Position numbers and translations under genes: made by a program
Origin: Spiroplasma syrphidicola EA-1
GTDB taxonomy: Bacteria; Bacillota_I; Bacilli_A; Mycoplasmatales; Mycoplasmataceae
Direction of reading: 5' to 3'
Length of the DNA stretch: 64,000 nt
NCBI RefSeq assembly: GCF_000400955.1
Contig: NC_021284.1
Location: forward strand, 1,043,345-1,107,344
The notes under the pieces: model-generated
Databases searched by the model: none
Told to the model about the DNA's origin: nothing
The model's input: the letters and a program-made list of their open reading frames with translations, nothing else
Shown here: piece by piece, positions 24,546 through 35,592 of the stretch
Layout of the letters: each line of letters begins with the position of its first letter
How positions within the stretch are numbered: position 1 is the stretch's first letter

Positions 24546-24561
24546 AAGGAATTTTCAAAAA

Positions 24562-24599
24562 TAAAAAAACATTTTAGACCTTTTAAAATCTAAAATGCT
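24562..24599 (-). terminator. Terminator of rplJ-rplL
   Basis: 9-bp arms CATTTTAGA / TCTAAAATG with a T-rich minus-strand tail (TTTTTTTATTTTT), about 20 bases after the rplL stop. Confidence 0.85.
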
Positions 24600-24619
24600 T
24601 TAAAAATTAGGGTTAAACC

Positions 24620-24988
24620 TTATTTTAATTCAACTGAAGCTCCAGCAGCAACTAATTGCCCTTTAATTTCTTCAGCTTCTTCAGGTTTTACTTTACTTTT
24701 GATTGTTGCTGGTAATTTATCAACTAATGCTTTTGCAGCCATTAATTCTTGTCCAGTAATTTCTTTAACTAATTTAATAACTGCAACTTTACTTGCTCCA
24801 GCTTCAGTTAAGATAATATCAACTTCTGATGGTCCAGCAGCAGCTCCCCCATCGGCAGCTGGTGCAGCAGCAACAGCGGCTGCAGCAACAACTCCAAAGT
24901 GATCTTCGATTGCTTTAACTAAATCGTTTAATTCTGATAATTTCATTTCTTCTAATGCTTTAATAATATCATCTTTTGATAATGCCAT
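24620..24988 (-). CDS. rplL: 50S ribosomal protein L7/L12
   Basis: Forms the flexible stalk that recruits translation GTPases. The 122 residues show the N-terminal dimerisation helix ([25 protein letters not shown]), the Ala-rich hinge ([15 protein letters not shown]) and the globular C-terminal domain ([24 protein letters not shown]). Normal length. SD GAGGAGG upstream. It follows rplJ by 37 bases in the classic operon. Confidence 0.98.
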   Translation of the reverse strand: MALSKDDIIKALEEMKLSELNDLVKAIEDHFGVVAAAAVAAAPAADGGAAAGPSEVDIILTEAGASKVAVIKLVKEITGQELMAAKALVDKLPATIKSKVKPEEAEEIKGQLVAAGASVELK

Positions 24989-25025
24989 AATATAAATCCT
25001 CCTCTGGTGTAAAAATTATTTTTTA

Positions 25026-25517
25026 CTACTCACTTCTTGTTTTTGCAATTTCTTTTACCCCAATTGCGAACATACGTAATGGGTATAATAAACTTGATGC
25101 AAACATTGCAATCAATTCATTTTTGGTTGGTAAAGATGCAATTTCAACAATTCCTTTTGTATCTAACACTTTACCTTCATAGATCCCAGCTTTTAATTTT
25201 AAAGCGGGGTGGGTTTTTGCAAACTTTGCCAATGTTTTTGCTGCTGCCATCTGTTCACCTGTACCAAAAGCAAAAGCATTAGGACCTGTTAAGAATGCTG
25301 ATAAATCAGCAAATCCTGCTTCTTTAGCCGCTAAATCCACTAAATTGTTTTTATAAACTTTAATGCTTACGTCTTGCTCTGCAAGCATTCTTCTTAACTG
25401 TGTAAATTCAGCTACTGTTAATTTTTGATATTCAACAACAACTGCTGAATTAGCATTTTTAAAATTATCAGTAATTTCTTTTACAACAGCTACTTTTGTT
25501 TGTAATGCTGGCTTCAT
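25026..25517 (-). CDS. rplJ: 50S ribosomal protein L10
   Basis: Anchors the L7/L12 dimers to the ribosome. 163 residues with typical L10 features: VAVVKEITDNFKNANSAVVVEYQKLTVAEFTQLRR at the N-terminus (quoted here as a region, residues 8-42), KVYKNNLVDLAAKEAG, and the C-terminal helix that binds L12. SD AGGAGG-like motif just upstream. Its leader and promoter are described separately. Confidence 0.97.
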   Translation of the reverse strand: MKPALQTKVAVVKEITDNFKNANSAVVVEYQKLTVAEFTQLRRMLAEQDVSIKVYKNNLVDLAAKEAGFADLSAFLTGPNAFAFGTGEQMAAAKTLAKFAKTHPALKLKAGIYEGKVLDTKGIVEIASLPTKNELIAMFASSLLYPLRMFAIGVKEIAKTRSE

Positions 25518-25704
25518 TTCTTGCCTCCTATAAAATCTTTTGAAAAGAAAAGCAATTAACCGAATGATTAATTGCCTTTGAACATTATTAAAAAATATAA
25601 AAAACAGTTTAAATTGTTCAATATATCAATAATGCCTCGGCAACATAATTAAGATTTTCATCCGTTGCTGTCTATGGTATTTTGATGTCTATGGTACAAT
25701 ACCA
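25518..25704 (-). promoter_or_regulatory. rplJ leader, probable L10 autoregulatory leader
   Basis: About 185 bases of untranslated leader between the predicted start site and rplJ. It contains an inverted repeat (GCAATTAA near 25551 with TTAATTGC near 25567) close to the start codon and further complementary blocks. In bacteria the L10 or L10-L12 complex binds such leaders to control its own operon; here the assignment rests on position and length, not on a matched consensus. Confidence 0.5.
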
Positions 25705-25710
25705 AATAAA

Positions 25711-25739
25711 ATATTAATATAAAAAGGGTTAAATGTCAA
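25711..25739 (-). promoter_or_regulatory. Promoter of rplJ-rplL
   Basis: Minus-strand consensus TTGACA (25734-25739) and TAATAT (25711-25716) with a 17-base spacer. Repeats of TATGGTA flank it on both sides (see findings). Confidence 0.75.
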
Positions 25740-25741
25740 TG

Positions 25742-25780
25742 ATTTTTATATGGTACATTACATTTTTATATGGTACATTA
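25742..25780. repeat. Two tandem 19-base repeats upstream of the rplJ promoter
   Basis: ATTTTTATATGGTACATTA occurs at 25742-25760 and again at 25762-25780, a period of 20 bases, immediately upstream of the -35 element. The core TATGGTA also occurs at 25673-25679 and 25690-25696 in the leader. Confidence 0.8.
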
Positions 25781-25826
25781 AATTCTATATAATTGTTTAC
25801 CAAATTTAAGATAAATGCTTTCAATT

Positions 25827-26153
25827 TTAATTATTTAAATTTATTCTCATATAAATATTTTTAGCTAAAATTTTAATTTCATTGGCATCATACGAATCAA
25901 AGTTTTGGGGACTTTTACCAAGTTCTATATATTCATAGTCTTCTAACTCTGGTAATATATCAAAATTATTTTCATACCTCTTTTCAATTAGAATAAATTT
26001 TTTAATTTGATTTTTTTCTATTTCATTTAATTTCAGTTCTATTATATATATAAGTTTACCTATATTATTAAAATATTTTGACGGGGATATTTCAACTATA
26101 AAACCCTTTTCTTTAAATAGTCTATTTAATTCTTCTTCTAATAATTTCTTCAT
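25827..26153 (-). CDS. Small hypothetical protein
   Basis: 108 residues, Lys/Glu/Asn/Ile-rich, no signal peptide or membrane helix, starting MKKLLEEELNRLFKEKGF behind AAGGAG. The pattern suggests an alpha/beta soluble protein. No TGA codon is used. It is divergent from the ABC exporter pair; no family recognised. Confidence 0.5.
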   Translation of the reverse strand: MKKLLEEELNRLFKEKGFIVEISPSKYFNNIGKLIYIIELKLNEIEKNQIKKFILIEKRYENNFDILPELEDYEYIELGKSPQNFDSYDANEIKILAKNIYMRINLNN

Positions 26154-26467
26154 TATTTATTTCTCCTTTTTTTAACTTTATTAAAATAGTTTTTAATACT
26201 ATTTTTCTTAAAATTCATAACAAGATTTAATTACTTTATATATTAATAGTTCAAAGTATTTTTACTTATTTTTAACTAATTAAACACTTAAAGATATTTT
26301 AATAAAGTTAATAAAATATCAATTTACAAATGAAAATTTTTGATAAGTTCTGCTTAAATTACCGTTATTATTAATTAATTTTATAAATAAAAAAATATTT
26401 TAAACTTTACTTTGTTTTTTTACCTTATAATTATTACATAAGACATCGATACTAAGGAGTCACTGAT
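26154..26467. other. AT-rich divergent intergenic region
   Basis: About 314 bases between the small hypothetical gene and the exporter ATPase. It is almost all A and T. A TATAAT at 26426-26431 on the plus strand, about 35 bases before the exporter start and with an AAGGAG SD after it, is the likely -10. No RNA structure stands out. Confidence 0.5.
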
Positions 26468-27172
26468 ATGATTGAAATTAAGAAGGTAACAAAAATATAT
26501 GGTAAAAACATAGGTAATTTTAATATTAGTATAAATATTAATAATGGTGAAATTTATGGCATTTTAGGTCCAAATGGGGCAGGAAAAACTACTTTAATCC
26601 GACAAATTATGGGTTTTATCAAATCTGATGCTGGTGTAATTTCTTTTAATAATTTAAATCCCTGATTAAATTCAAAAGAAATCATGGAAGATACTGGTTA
26701 TTTATCAGGGGAAATTAGTTTATATGAGAATTTAAAAGGGATTGAGTATTTAAAATTAATTAAGAATTTTCGTCCGAAAGTAAATTGAAAATATGTCGAA
26801 AAACTTATTTTACATTTTGAATTAAATGTTAATACAAAAATTAAAAAAATGTCAAAAGGAATGAAACAAAAATTAGCGATTATTGCTGCAGTTATGCATA
26901 AACCAAAGTTCTTAATTTTAGATGAGCCAACAAGTGGTCTTGATCCTGTCATGCAAGATCAATTTAATGAATTAATTTTAAAAATGCGCGAAAAAAATAA
27001 AACAACTATTATCATTTGTTCACATATCTTTGATGAAATTGCAAAATTATGCGATCGTGTTGGTTTTATTAAACAAGGGAAATTAATTGAAGAAATGAAG
27101 ATTGATAATAAAAACATGTATGAAATTGAAAAACATTTTAAAAAACTATACGAAAGAGAGCGTGTTTTATAA
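26468..27172 (+). CDS. ABC transporter ATP-binding protein
   Basis: 234-residue nucleotide-binding subunit. Walker A GPNGAGKTT near residue 37, signature MSKGMKQKLAI near 128, Walker B FLILDEPTSGLD near 149, and the switch His in ICSHIFDEIAKLCDRVGFI. TGA is Trp once or twice before the signature. The next gene, one base later, encodes a six-helix permease, so the two form an exporter resembling BcrA/NatA-type systems for drugs, antibiotics or peptides. Start at ATG after AAGGAG. Confidence 0.92.
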
Positions 27173-27173
27173 A

Positions 27174-28109
27174 ATGAAGAAAAAAGTTTTTAGTGAAAAT
27201 TTAAACATCATTCGTAATCATTTACGACTTAATTGAAAATTAATCTTATTTTTTGGGATATTTTGGTTAATAATAACTCTAGGATTACTTAGTATGACTT
27301 TAGTATCACACATTGATGGTGTAAAAGTTCCTGTCATTGGTAATATTACAGCTGAAATTAAAAAGGCAAATTTCACATCTGGAGATAATCTAATTTCAAT
27401 TTCAAATATGTTAAATTGAGGCCTATTTAGTGGGGCAGGAATTGCATTTTTTGCTATCTTTAGTCTTGTTTTAATTAATAAGAATTTTTTAAAAGAAGTT
27501 AATAACGGTCAAATTAGTTTTTGATTAACATTACCATTATCAAAAAAACAAGTTTTACAAGCAAAAATATCTTATACTATGTTATCTAATTTAATTATTT
27601 TTATCCCTTCATATTTAATAATTCTAATTTTTGCGGGAATTAGTTATGACGCCAAACAATGGTTTGGTTATGTTACTCTTTATGGAATTCAGTTTATTTT
27701 ATTTATTTTTTTATTAATAATACTCTACTTTTTTATTTCCACTTTTTTAACTGATAAAACAATGGTTGCAAATATTATTAATTCATTAATAATATTTTGA
27801 ATTTTAGTAACCTGAGTAATTTCATTATTTTACGATATGGCCCCCGATCATTTTAAAGAATTAAAATATGCTCAATATGTTTCTTTACAATCACTGATTG
27901 TTATTCCGCTTAAATTTTCACAAACTGATATTTCAGAAACAATAGTAAAAAATTTAGGTAGTGGCAAAACATTAACATTAGAAATATATCAACATTCATC
28001 ATTCAATAACATTGCAATATCATCTTGCACAATAGGTATACCAATCATAACTTTTGGATTAGACTGATTAAATATTAAATTATTTAAAATTAAAGATTTA
28101 AATCTATAA
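27174..28109 (+). CDS. ABC-2 type transporter permease
   Basis: 311 residues with about six hydrophobic segments (first at residues 20-43, LILFFGIFWLIITLGLLSM) and the ABC-2 motif FWLTLPLSKKQVLQAKI after the second helix. It starts one base after the ATPase stop. This fits the permease half of an exporter; many TGA codons are Trp. The large loop between helices 1 and 2 is probably outside. Substrate unknown. Confidence 0.82.
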
Positions 28110-28130
28110 TTTATTTGAAATTTTATTAAA

Positions 28131-28171
28131 AAATGTAAAAAGAGGCATAATTTTCGCCTCTTTTTACATTT
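28131..28171. terminator. Terminator of the ABC exporter pair
   Basis: Perfect 16-bp arms (AAATGTAAAAAGAGGC and its complement) around a 9-base loop, with T-runs; it also sits just past the stop of the convergent secreted-protein gene at 28191 and can serve both. Confidence 0.85.
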
Positions 28172-28190
28172 TTATTAATTAATTGTAAAT

Positions 28191-28781
28191 TTAACCTAAA
28201 AGGAATTGAATGGAATCAACTTTTGATGTTGTAGAACATTCATGTACTGACCCAGCAGTTCGCGCATATATATAAGAAATTAATTCAAGAGCTGTAATTC
28301 CTTCTTCATCATTATAGACAGCTTTTAAAGTTAAAGAGATTTGACTTGTCTGATGTCCCCAACCACTTCATTGGTCATCAGTATCACTAAATTCCCAAAT
28401 TCTAGAATTAACTGTACTCTTTTCACTCTTAAATGTTAATTGTAAAGTATCTTTAAACCATGGGTTTTTATATGGATGAAAAGCAAAATAACCATGAGCA
28501 TTAACATAATTTGATTTGTTAATTATATCGTATCAACTAATCTTAGCAGTTGCTTTAGCTGCTGTTTTTGTATCAGGTTTATCATCGGTACCACTAGAAG
28601 CTGTTACAACTGAATGATTTATCCCTACTTTATCTCAAATATTATTTAATGTTCTTGTTTTTGTATTAAAATTAGCTACGGTAAAATTATTATTTGGATT
28701 ATTTACGTTTAATAAGTTAGTGGATAAAAATCCTGAACTTGTTAAACTAATTGTACTTATAATTGTTAGTAAATTTTTCAT
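28191..28781 (-). CDS. Predicted secreted, non-lipidated protein
   Basis: 196 residues. The N-terminus MKNLLTIISTISLTSSGFLS is a secretion signal, but no Cys follows the hydrophobic core, unlike the lipoproteins around it, so the mature protein may be released. The mature region is rich in aromatic, Thr, Ser and Lys residues (WGHQTSQISLTLKAVY, SVHECSTTSK) with a beta-strand pattern. No family recognised. It is convergent with the ABC exporter pair and has an AAGGAA-type SD. Confidence 0.6.
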
Positions 28782-29135
28782 AATTAATTCCTTCCTTCAA
28801 TTATAAAGATCTTTATATCTTCAATAATTTAATATTTCCTATATAAAATAATTAAGAGCTAAGGGATTTCCTTATATGTAGTTAACAGCTCATAAATCTA
28901 AATATTCAAGGTAAAAAAATATATTAATTTTTAAAATTTTAATTATACAAAATCTCTTAAACTGCTAAGTGGTTTAACTTTTTATCCTTATAAAATAAAA
29001 TTTTCTGGATAAATTCAAGGAATTGTCTTAAAGTCTTAGATTAATTTTATTTTAAATAGTTACTAAATTAAATACATTTAATTACCATTATTAAAAAATA
29101 AATTTTACACTGGTAAATTATGATAAATAATTAGC
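28782..29135. other. Gene-free AT-rich stretch
   Basis: About 350 bases between the secreted-protein start and the end of the propeller protein. It holds only scattered A/T runs and short stop-bounded frames. I see no tRNA, terminator or structured RNA. Confidence 0.5.
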
Positions 29136-30746
29136 TTATTTAGAATTTAATTCATAAATTACATTATCACTAGTTCCAGCTAAGATATTTTTATTAGAAT
29201 TTAATTGGATAAATGCCCTAATATTACCACTAAGCGGTTTTTCATTGCTCTGTTTAACTTTTGCTTTGATTGTTCCATCACTATTTAATTGATAAACAAA
29301 TTTATTGCTAGTTCCAACAAGAATTGTATTATCAGCTAATTGAACAATTGATTGAACCCCACCATCAAATTTTTCACCATTAGGTTGACCTTTTTCATCC
29401 TGAATTACTCCATCAGAGTTCAAGTAATAAATTGTTCCTTTGAAACTAATTACAAAAATATCACCAGTGTTTGTTAATAACAGTGTATATAATAAAGAAT
29501 CAAAATGTTTACCATTAGGCTGTTGAACTTTATTTTTTATCATAGCATTACTATCTAACGAATAAACACCATTCTTGGTAATGGCAAGGAACTCACCATT
29601 TGATAACTCTACCATTTTTTCAATTGTACTTTCAAACATTCTTCCGACTGGTTGGGGAACTTCTTCAGTAATTACCCCTAATTCATTTAATCGATAAATC
29701 TTTGAATCAATAGTTGCTAAAATAGTTTTATTTTTTAATTGAATAATTGACGAAACTTTAGTGAAATTTTCAAATTTGTCTTGGGCAACTGCGGTTTTAA
29801 TTTTACCATCATTATTTAACTGATAGATTTGATTATCCGATCCAGCTAAAATTATTCCATTATCTAACTCAAGAAAAGCGGTGATTGGTTTTGCAAATTT
29901 TTCATTTACTTTGCTATTAACAGTTCCAATATTAGGATTAAAAACATAATAGCGTACTTCAATTGAAGCATTATTAACTATATAATATTCACTTGTCTCT
30001 TTAACTTTAATATGGGCTTTAGTTTCAATATTTGAATCCTTAACAACTTCAATTTCAGTGACTTTTAAAGTCGTGTTTTTTATTTGTAAAGTATCTAAAA
30101 TTGTCGCGGGAGAATTATCTTTAATTGTTCCTAAATCAACATTAACCAAGTCAGAACTTAAACTTACTCTATTATTGTTTGGTTCCTTAAAATAATTCGG
30201 GTTATGGTTTGTACTAAAATATCACGCCAATGTCCCACCAACCACAGCAAAAAACAACAAAAAAACTAAACCAAAAATTAAAATAATTTGTCGTAGTTTA
30301 GACATTTGAATTAAATGATGACGATTTAAAACTGTTATTTGTTGATTAAAATGGCGTTTTGCTAAGTTATAGACTTCTTCCCCATTTGTTTTATTTGTAA
30401 TTGGTAAATAATTATTTTTTATTCTTTTTTGCTTAATTAAATCAATTGTTGCTTGCGACAAAATTATTTTATCATTTACTATTTTAATTTTAGTTGTGCC
30501 ATCTGGATGATACAAGTCTTTTTTTCATAGAAAAACATACGATGAATTTTTACAAAAAATTAGGGCAAAAGGAATTATCCCATTGTCTTCCTCTCGTGTA
30601 CGATTTTGATCAATTTCACAAATTAATAAATCTAAATTTTTTAAATCATTAATTTTATTTTTTTTTAAATAATTAACAACTTTTTTAAACTTATTTTGGC
30701 AAATATGACACATGCTGTTATAAAAAATCTGCATTTTATTTTTCAT
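29136..30746 (-). CDS. Thioredoxin-like / transmembrane / beta-propeller-like protein
   Basis: 536 residues if TGA at 30525 and others are Trp. I start at MKNKMQIF (30746) because GGAGG precedes it. Residues 1-75 look thioredoxin-like: a strand, a CHIC motif (Cys13, Cys16), helix, a second strand (LLICEID) and IIPFALIF with a Pro near 59. Residues about 154-176 form one transmembrane helix. Residues about 290-536 contain about six repeats of roughly 46 residues with the theme G-x-I-Y-x-L-N-x-D-G, as in beta-propellers. Predicted topology: N-terminus inside, repeats outside. Combination not recognised from known families. Confidence 0.6.
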
Positions 30747-30972
30747 GTTTACCTCCAAATATGAAAATATAAGTAATATAATTATATCTTTTGGCAAATA
30801 ATTAAAAATTAAAAACTATTTGAAAAAAAAAAAAAAAAAGTAAAAAGCGGTAAAATTTGGTAAATTCTTTTTATCTTTTTATAAATGTTATTAACATTAA
30901 TCATTGTCAGATTTAAATTAAATAATTGTGTTATAATCTATTAATATAATTTTTATAAACTAGGAGTTCATT

Positions 30973-32025
30973 ATGGAAAAACATAAAGCATTTTTAAACT
31001 ACATCCCTTTTTCTTTATTATCAATTTCATTAGGTTTACTAACTCTCGGAAACGGTTGAAATGCTTTTGGTAATTTTTTTAGTCTTTCAACAAAATGAAT
31101 TACTTATTTAACTTTTGCTTTGTCGCTTTTTATTTTCTTATTACTAACAATAAAATGAATTATTAATTTTAAATCAGTCAAACAAGAATTTCAAAATAAT
31201 TTAAACGACGCAGCAATAATTGGTTTTTTACCAATCACAGTTTTGGCAATCAGTAAATTTATTTTAACAAAACAAGATTTAGATAATCTAAATACTGGTT
31301 GAATATATTACTTAGGTATTACGATTTGATGAATTGGATTAATTTTAGCTTTTAGCTTTTTTATTGTTTGATTCTTTTTACATTTTAAAAATTTTAAACT
31401 AGTTAATGCAACCGGGAGTTGATACATCCCAACAATTGGAATTATAATTTGTAGTACTTTTGAATTGAAATATCTTGGTCCCGGCTATTTAGTATTTTTA
31501 CAAGTTTTGTGATACCTTAATTTTGCAATATTTATTGGGTTAACAGTCTTAATGTTAATTAGCTATTTTAAAACAAAAGACCATGGAATGCTACGCGCAC
31601 TTTTTATTTTATTAATTGGGTTAGATGTTTTAATGTATATTACTTACGACTATACTTTTATTAAAAGTGGTTATAATGAAAACTATTGAATGGTCATAAT
31701 AATTGGTGTTTTTGCCATTGCTGCTAGTTTTGCTTTTTATTTTTTGATTGTCAAAGATTTTTTAACTAAACAATTTAATCCCAAATTAACTAGTTATGCT
31801 TTTCCGCTTGCAATTTCAGCAATTGGTAAAATTACTTACGGTCAAAGTCTAGGGGCAATTAGTAACCCCGAATATGCTGATACTATCATTCTTATTTTTC
31901 AGTATTGATCAATTTGTGAAATCATCTTAACAACAATAATTTTTCTTTATTTAATTGGTAATTTAACATTCCATTTTGGTAAAAAATACTGAGAGCTACA
32001 CCGAAAAAAAGAGGATAGAATTTAA
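30973..32025 (+). CDS. TDT-family (tellurite-resistance/dicarboxylate) transporter-like membrane protein
   Basis: 350 residues, with TGA as Trp at many sites. About ten hydrophobic helices. The N-terminus (FSLLSISLGLLTLGNGW), the repeated helix pairs and the LTSYAFPLAISAIG segment near residue 275 resemble the TehA/Mae1 TDT family of anion or dicarboxylate channels. SD AGGAG lies just before the ATG. Single gene, divergent from the propeller protein. Family assignment from pattern, not a search. Confidence 0.6.
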
Positions 32026-32042
32026 GTTTATCCTCTTTTTTT
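32004..32042. terminator. Bidirectional terminator between TDT-like and permease genes
   Basis: 14-bp arms (AAAAAAAGAGGATA / TATCCTCTTTTTTT) with A and T runs at the ends. The 5' arm overlaps the end of the TDT-like gene; the convergent permease gene stops at 32061. Confidence 0.8.
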
Positions 32043-32060
32043 ATTTATTTGTTTATTGCT

Positions 32061-35000
32061 TTAATAAATTGTAATATTAGTTAACGCATTCCGTTTAATT
32101 TGCCAAATTCCTAAACTGATAATTGTGCACAAAATAATTCCAATCGCTAAAGTAGCATATAGAACAACGGATAACGAAAATTCTGGAATAATTAATAAGC
32201 CGTTCTGCATAAATAAAACTTTTAAAATAATTCACCAGGCAATTTGCGCTAAACCAAAACTGGCAGCATAACCGATTAAAATTGCAAAAAAGTAAAATCC
32301 TAAAACAATTAAAATAATTTTATGCGTTGGATATCCCAATACTTTCATTGTTAGAATCGTTCGGCGATTTTCATCTAACACCATCCCAATTAAAACCGCT
32401 AAAATCAGGGCAACAATTAAAATAGTTAATGCTTCTAATACAGTTAAGATTTGACTAACTGTTTTCATTCCCTCCTCATAAGTTTCTCGGAACATATCAA
32501 AAGGAAAAATACGATTAAAATTATTTAAGATTTTTAAATTGGCTCGTAAATCTGCCGCACGACTTGGATCTAATTTTTTCTGCTCATTGTACATTGTAAA
32601 ATCATAATTGTCTGTTAACGAATAAGAAGAAATAATTCGATATGGTTGTAAGACACTACCATTCTCACTTTTCTTTGAAGCAATAGCATTATTGTAATTG
32701 TTGTCATCAAAGATTTCTCCTTGCCCCGTAAGTTTTACTCATTGATTCATTACTCGAACTAACGAACTCTTGTTCATATAAATATTAGTTGAATTAATAT
32801 CAGCCAAGTTATCCCCAACAATTTTAAAGGCAATCGGAACATAACCAATTGTATTAGTAATCTGCGCTTTTAAAGTAAATATTTGTCCTGGTTGTCCTTG
32901 CATCGCTTGATATAATCTTGTTGATAAAATTACTGGGATTGGTTCATTTATTGCCTTACTTAATTCATTACTTTGGACTGGATTACGATCAATATCATAA
33001 CCAAAAACTTGTTGTTGTAAATCATCTAATGATAATTTTTTTGATTTAAAATTAAATAATTCTTCCCGTTCTGAACGATTTGGCGTAAGGCCAACTAACT
33101 CTAACCTTGTAATTGGGTTTTTAGCATTAGCAACATCACTTGCTTGCCAGCGTGCTGGGGTTGAAATGTAAGGAAAATCATATTTTGGATTGTAAACCAT
33201 ATAAGGGCCAAAATAGACATCTGGATAATTACCATCAGTCAGGGTTTTAATATTACGAATTAGATTAATTATTCCAATTGCCGATTGAATATCCCCTTTC
33301 GTTAAATTACCCTGATTAATCAAAATTTCTTGAATTTGTGGGTTTTCTAATAGTTGTTTAAGATTATCTCATCCATTAATTGGTTTGCCATTATTACCTA
33401 TTATTTGATAATCAACAAGAGCCTCAACCGTTTGAGAAGATAAATAAGGGTATTTTCCATCAACAACACGAATTTTACTTTGGTAATCACTTTTATTAAT
33501 ATTTCCGATAATGTTTAAAAAGTCTCCACACCCATTCCCCGTAGTTGTCAAACTCATTAAACAAGTTAAAGGGTTAGGAAAATTAAATTTGGTTGGATTT
33601 TCTAAAATATCAGCTTGATGATAATATTGTTCAACTTGATCTTGATTTATTCACTGATAACTTTTTTTGTTTTGTGATTGAACTGCTATTTCTTGTTGAT
33701 CATATGACGCAATTAAATATGATTTAATGTCGTCTTTAAAATAACGGAAAGAATCTTTCACAAATTTTTGGGCCATAACATCCGCATCAAGTTGAAAAAT
33801 TAATAGAAAGGACGCAAAGGCTAGAACAACCATAACCATAATTCATTTTCCAAGTGATTTCAAAGCAAAGGTAAATGATAAATGAGCATTAAAGGATAAC
33901 CCTAAATGGTAATAATGTTTTGCCTTTTTAACTTTTTTATAGCGTACATGTAAATTAGTTGCTTTCAAATCATAAATTAAATCTAACGCTGAATTTTTTA
34001 AAAGCGAATAAGAAATAATAAAAGCTAAAATCGCAAAACATAAGGGAATAACTAAAATTGTAACAATAAAAATTAAGGGGTTAAAATAAAATAATGTTAA
34101 TGAAATTCCAATACTATAAAGATTAGAAGCCGTAAAATACATTTGAAATGGCATTGATAACACTCAACCAATTAAACATCCTATTAAAGTTGCAAAAGCA
34201 ATATTAATTATAAAAACAATTGATAATTGGTGGCGACCATATCCTAATGCTTTTAACACTCCAATTTGTTTTTTCTGCATATGGATATCTTTTTTAATAA
34301 AAAAAGCAATAATAAAGATAATTATGATTGAACAAGCAAAGGCAATTGAACCATCAATAATAAAAGTTGTATTTGCCAACACCACGGTATCCCCAGCATA
34401 AGTTGAATTAAAATCAAAAATAGCATTATCTGGAGAAATAAAATGTCTACTTAATAAATCACTTAAAATTTCTGTTTTCTGAGCAACATTGGAACTACCA
34501 CCCATTTTAACAAAAGCAGTCATCATTTCAGTCCCTGTTGCAAAATTGTACTTAATTTGATTATAATCATCATCGTTTAAAAATAACAACGAACCATTTT
34601 TTAAGCTAACACTCTCTTTTTGATTAGCAATTGCTGCTAAACTTGCCAAATTTGGATAAATTGTGCTATAGCGACTTGCCCAGCCTCTAATTTGATACTG
34701 TAGCCCGGTACTTGCTAAAAGATTAAAACTATCACCAACCGCTAAATTTTTATATTGCCCATATTGTTGACTTAAATAAACTGTTTGTGCTGGCGTGCTA
34801 TTAACAACTTTTTGATGATATGAATCATAGACACGATTAAATGGGCTTGTAAACATATTTAAATTCATTCAGTCATCCCCATAGTACATTTCATCAAAAT
34901 TTTTTGTGATCGGGGTTGCATTAAAATATTGATTTTGGGCTGTTAAATCTTTGATAACAAATTGGTAATTTAAACTAAAAGCAATTTGGGCACTAAGATT

Positions 35001-35516
35001 ATTATTTTCTAAAAAATTTTTCCCATCATTGTTAAAAAGATAACTTAACAAAAGACTTTCCAAGTTTTGATTAAAATTTTTCGCTAAAGTTGTAAATGCT
35101 GCTGTTCCCGTATTTGGATTTAAATAACTTGGTTCTTTTGTTCATTGGCAAAGTCCATCATCATTGCCACATTCTAATTTTCCAAGATCGTTTTTAACAG
35201 TATTAAAATTTAATTCCAAATCATCAATTGCTTTTGAATCATAAAAGAATTCCAAAAAATTTCGGTTAGCAAGGTTAATTTTATTATCGCCTTTTTTAAT
35301 AACATTATTATCAACATATAAACTTGTTAAATTGATTTCATAATCATAACTACCACTTTGTTTTGCTAAGTTATTAATTCCGTTTTGAACTTGAAAAACA
35401 GCAGAAAATAACGCCGCAAACGTCATTACTGCTGTGATAATAAAAAGAATTAACCCAATTAATTGGGTAATTTTTTTTGTAAAACCTCGTGTTGCTTCTT
35501 TAACTAAATTTTTCAT
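32061..35516 (-). CDS. Second giant FtsX-type ABC permease
   Basis: 1151 residues; one frame from ATG at 35516 once TGA is Trp at eight or more places. An N-terminal helix (FTKKITQLIGLILFIITAV), a large extracellular domain, a first FtsX block (QIGVLKALGYGRHQLSIVFI near residues 420-445), a central region with further helices, another long extracellular domain, and a final FtsX block (RRTILTMKVLGYPTHKIILIV). Similar in plan to the 1449-residue permease at 16.8-21.1 kb but clearly divergent. No ATPase adjacent. It lies 76 bases downstream of the P-type ATPase on the same strand. Confidence 0.8.
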
Positions 35517-35592
35517 TTCCAAAACCTACTTGTTTTATCTTACCCTAAAATTATAGTTTAATTCATAAATATTTTAAAAATAATTGTGTTTT

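Noticed and set aside
30821..30839. Long poly-A run before the TDT-like gene
   Set aside because: Simple low-complexity sequence in an AT-rich intergenic region; nothing else marks it as functional.
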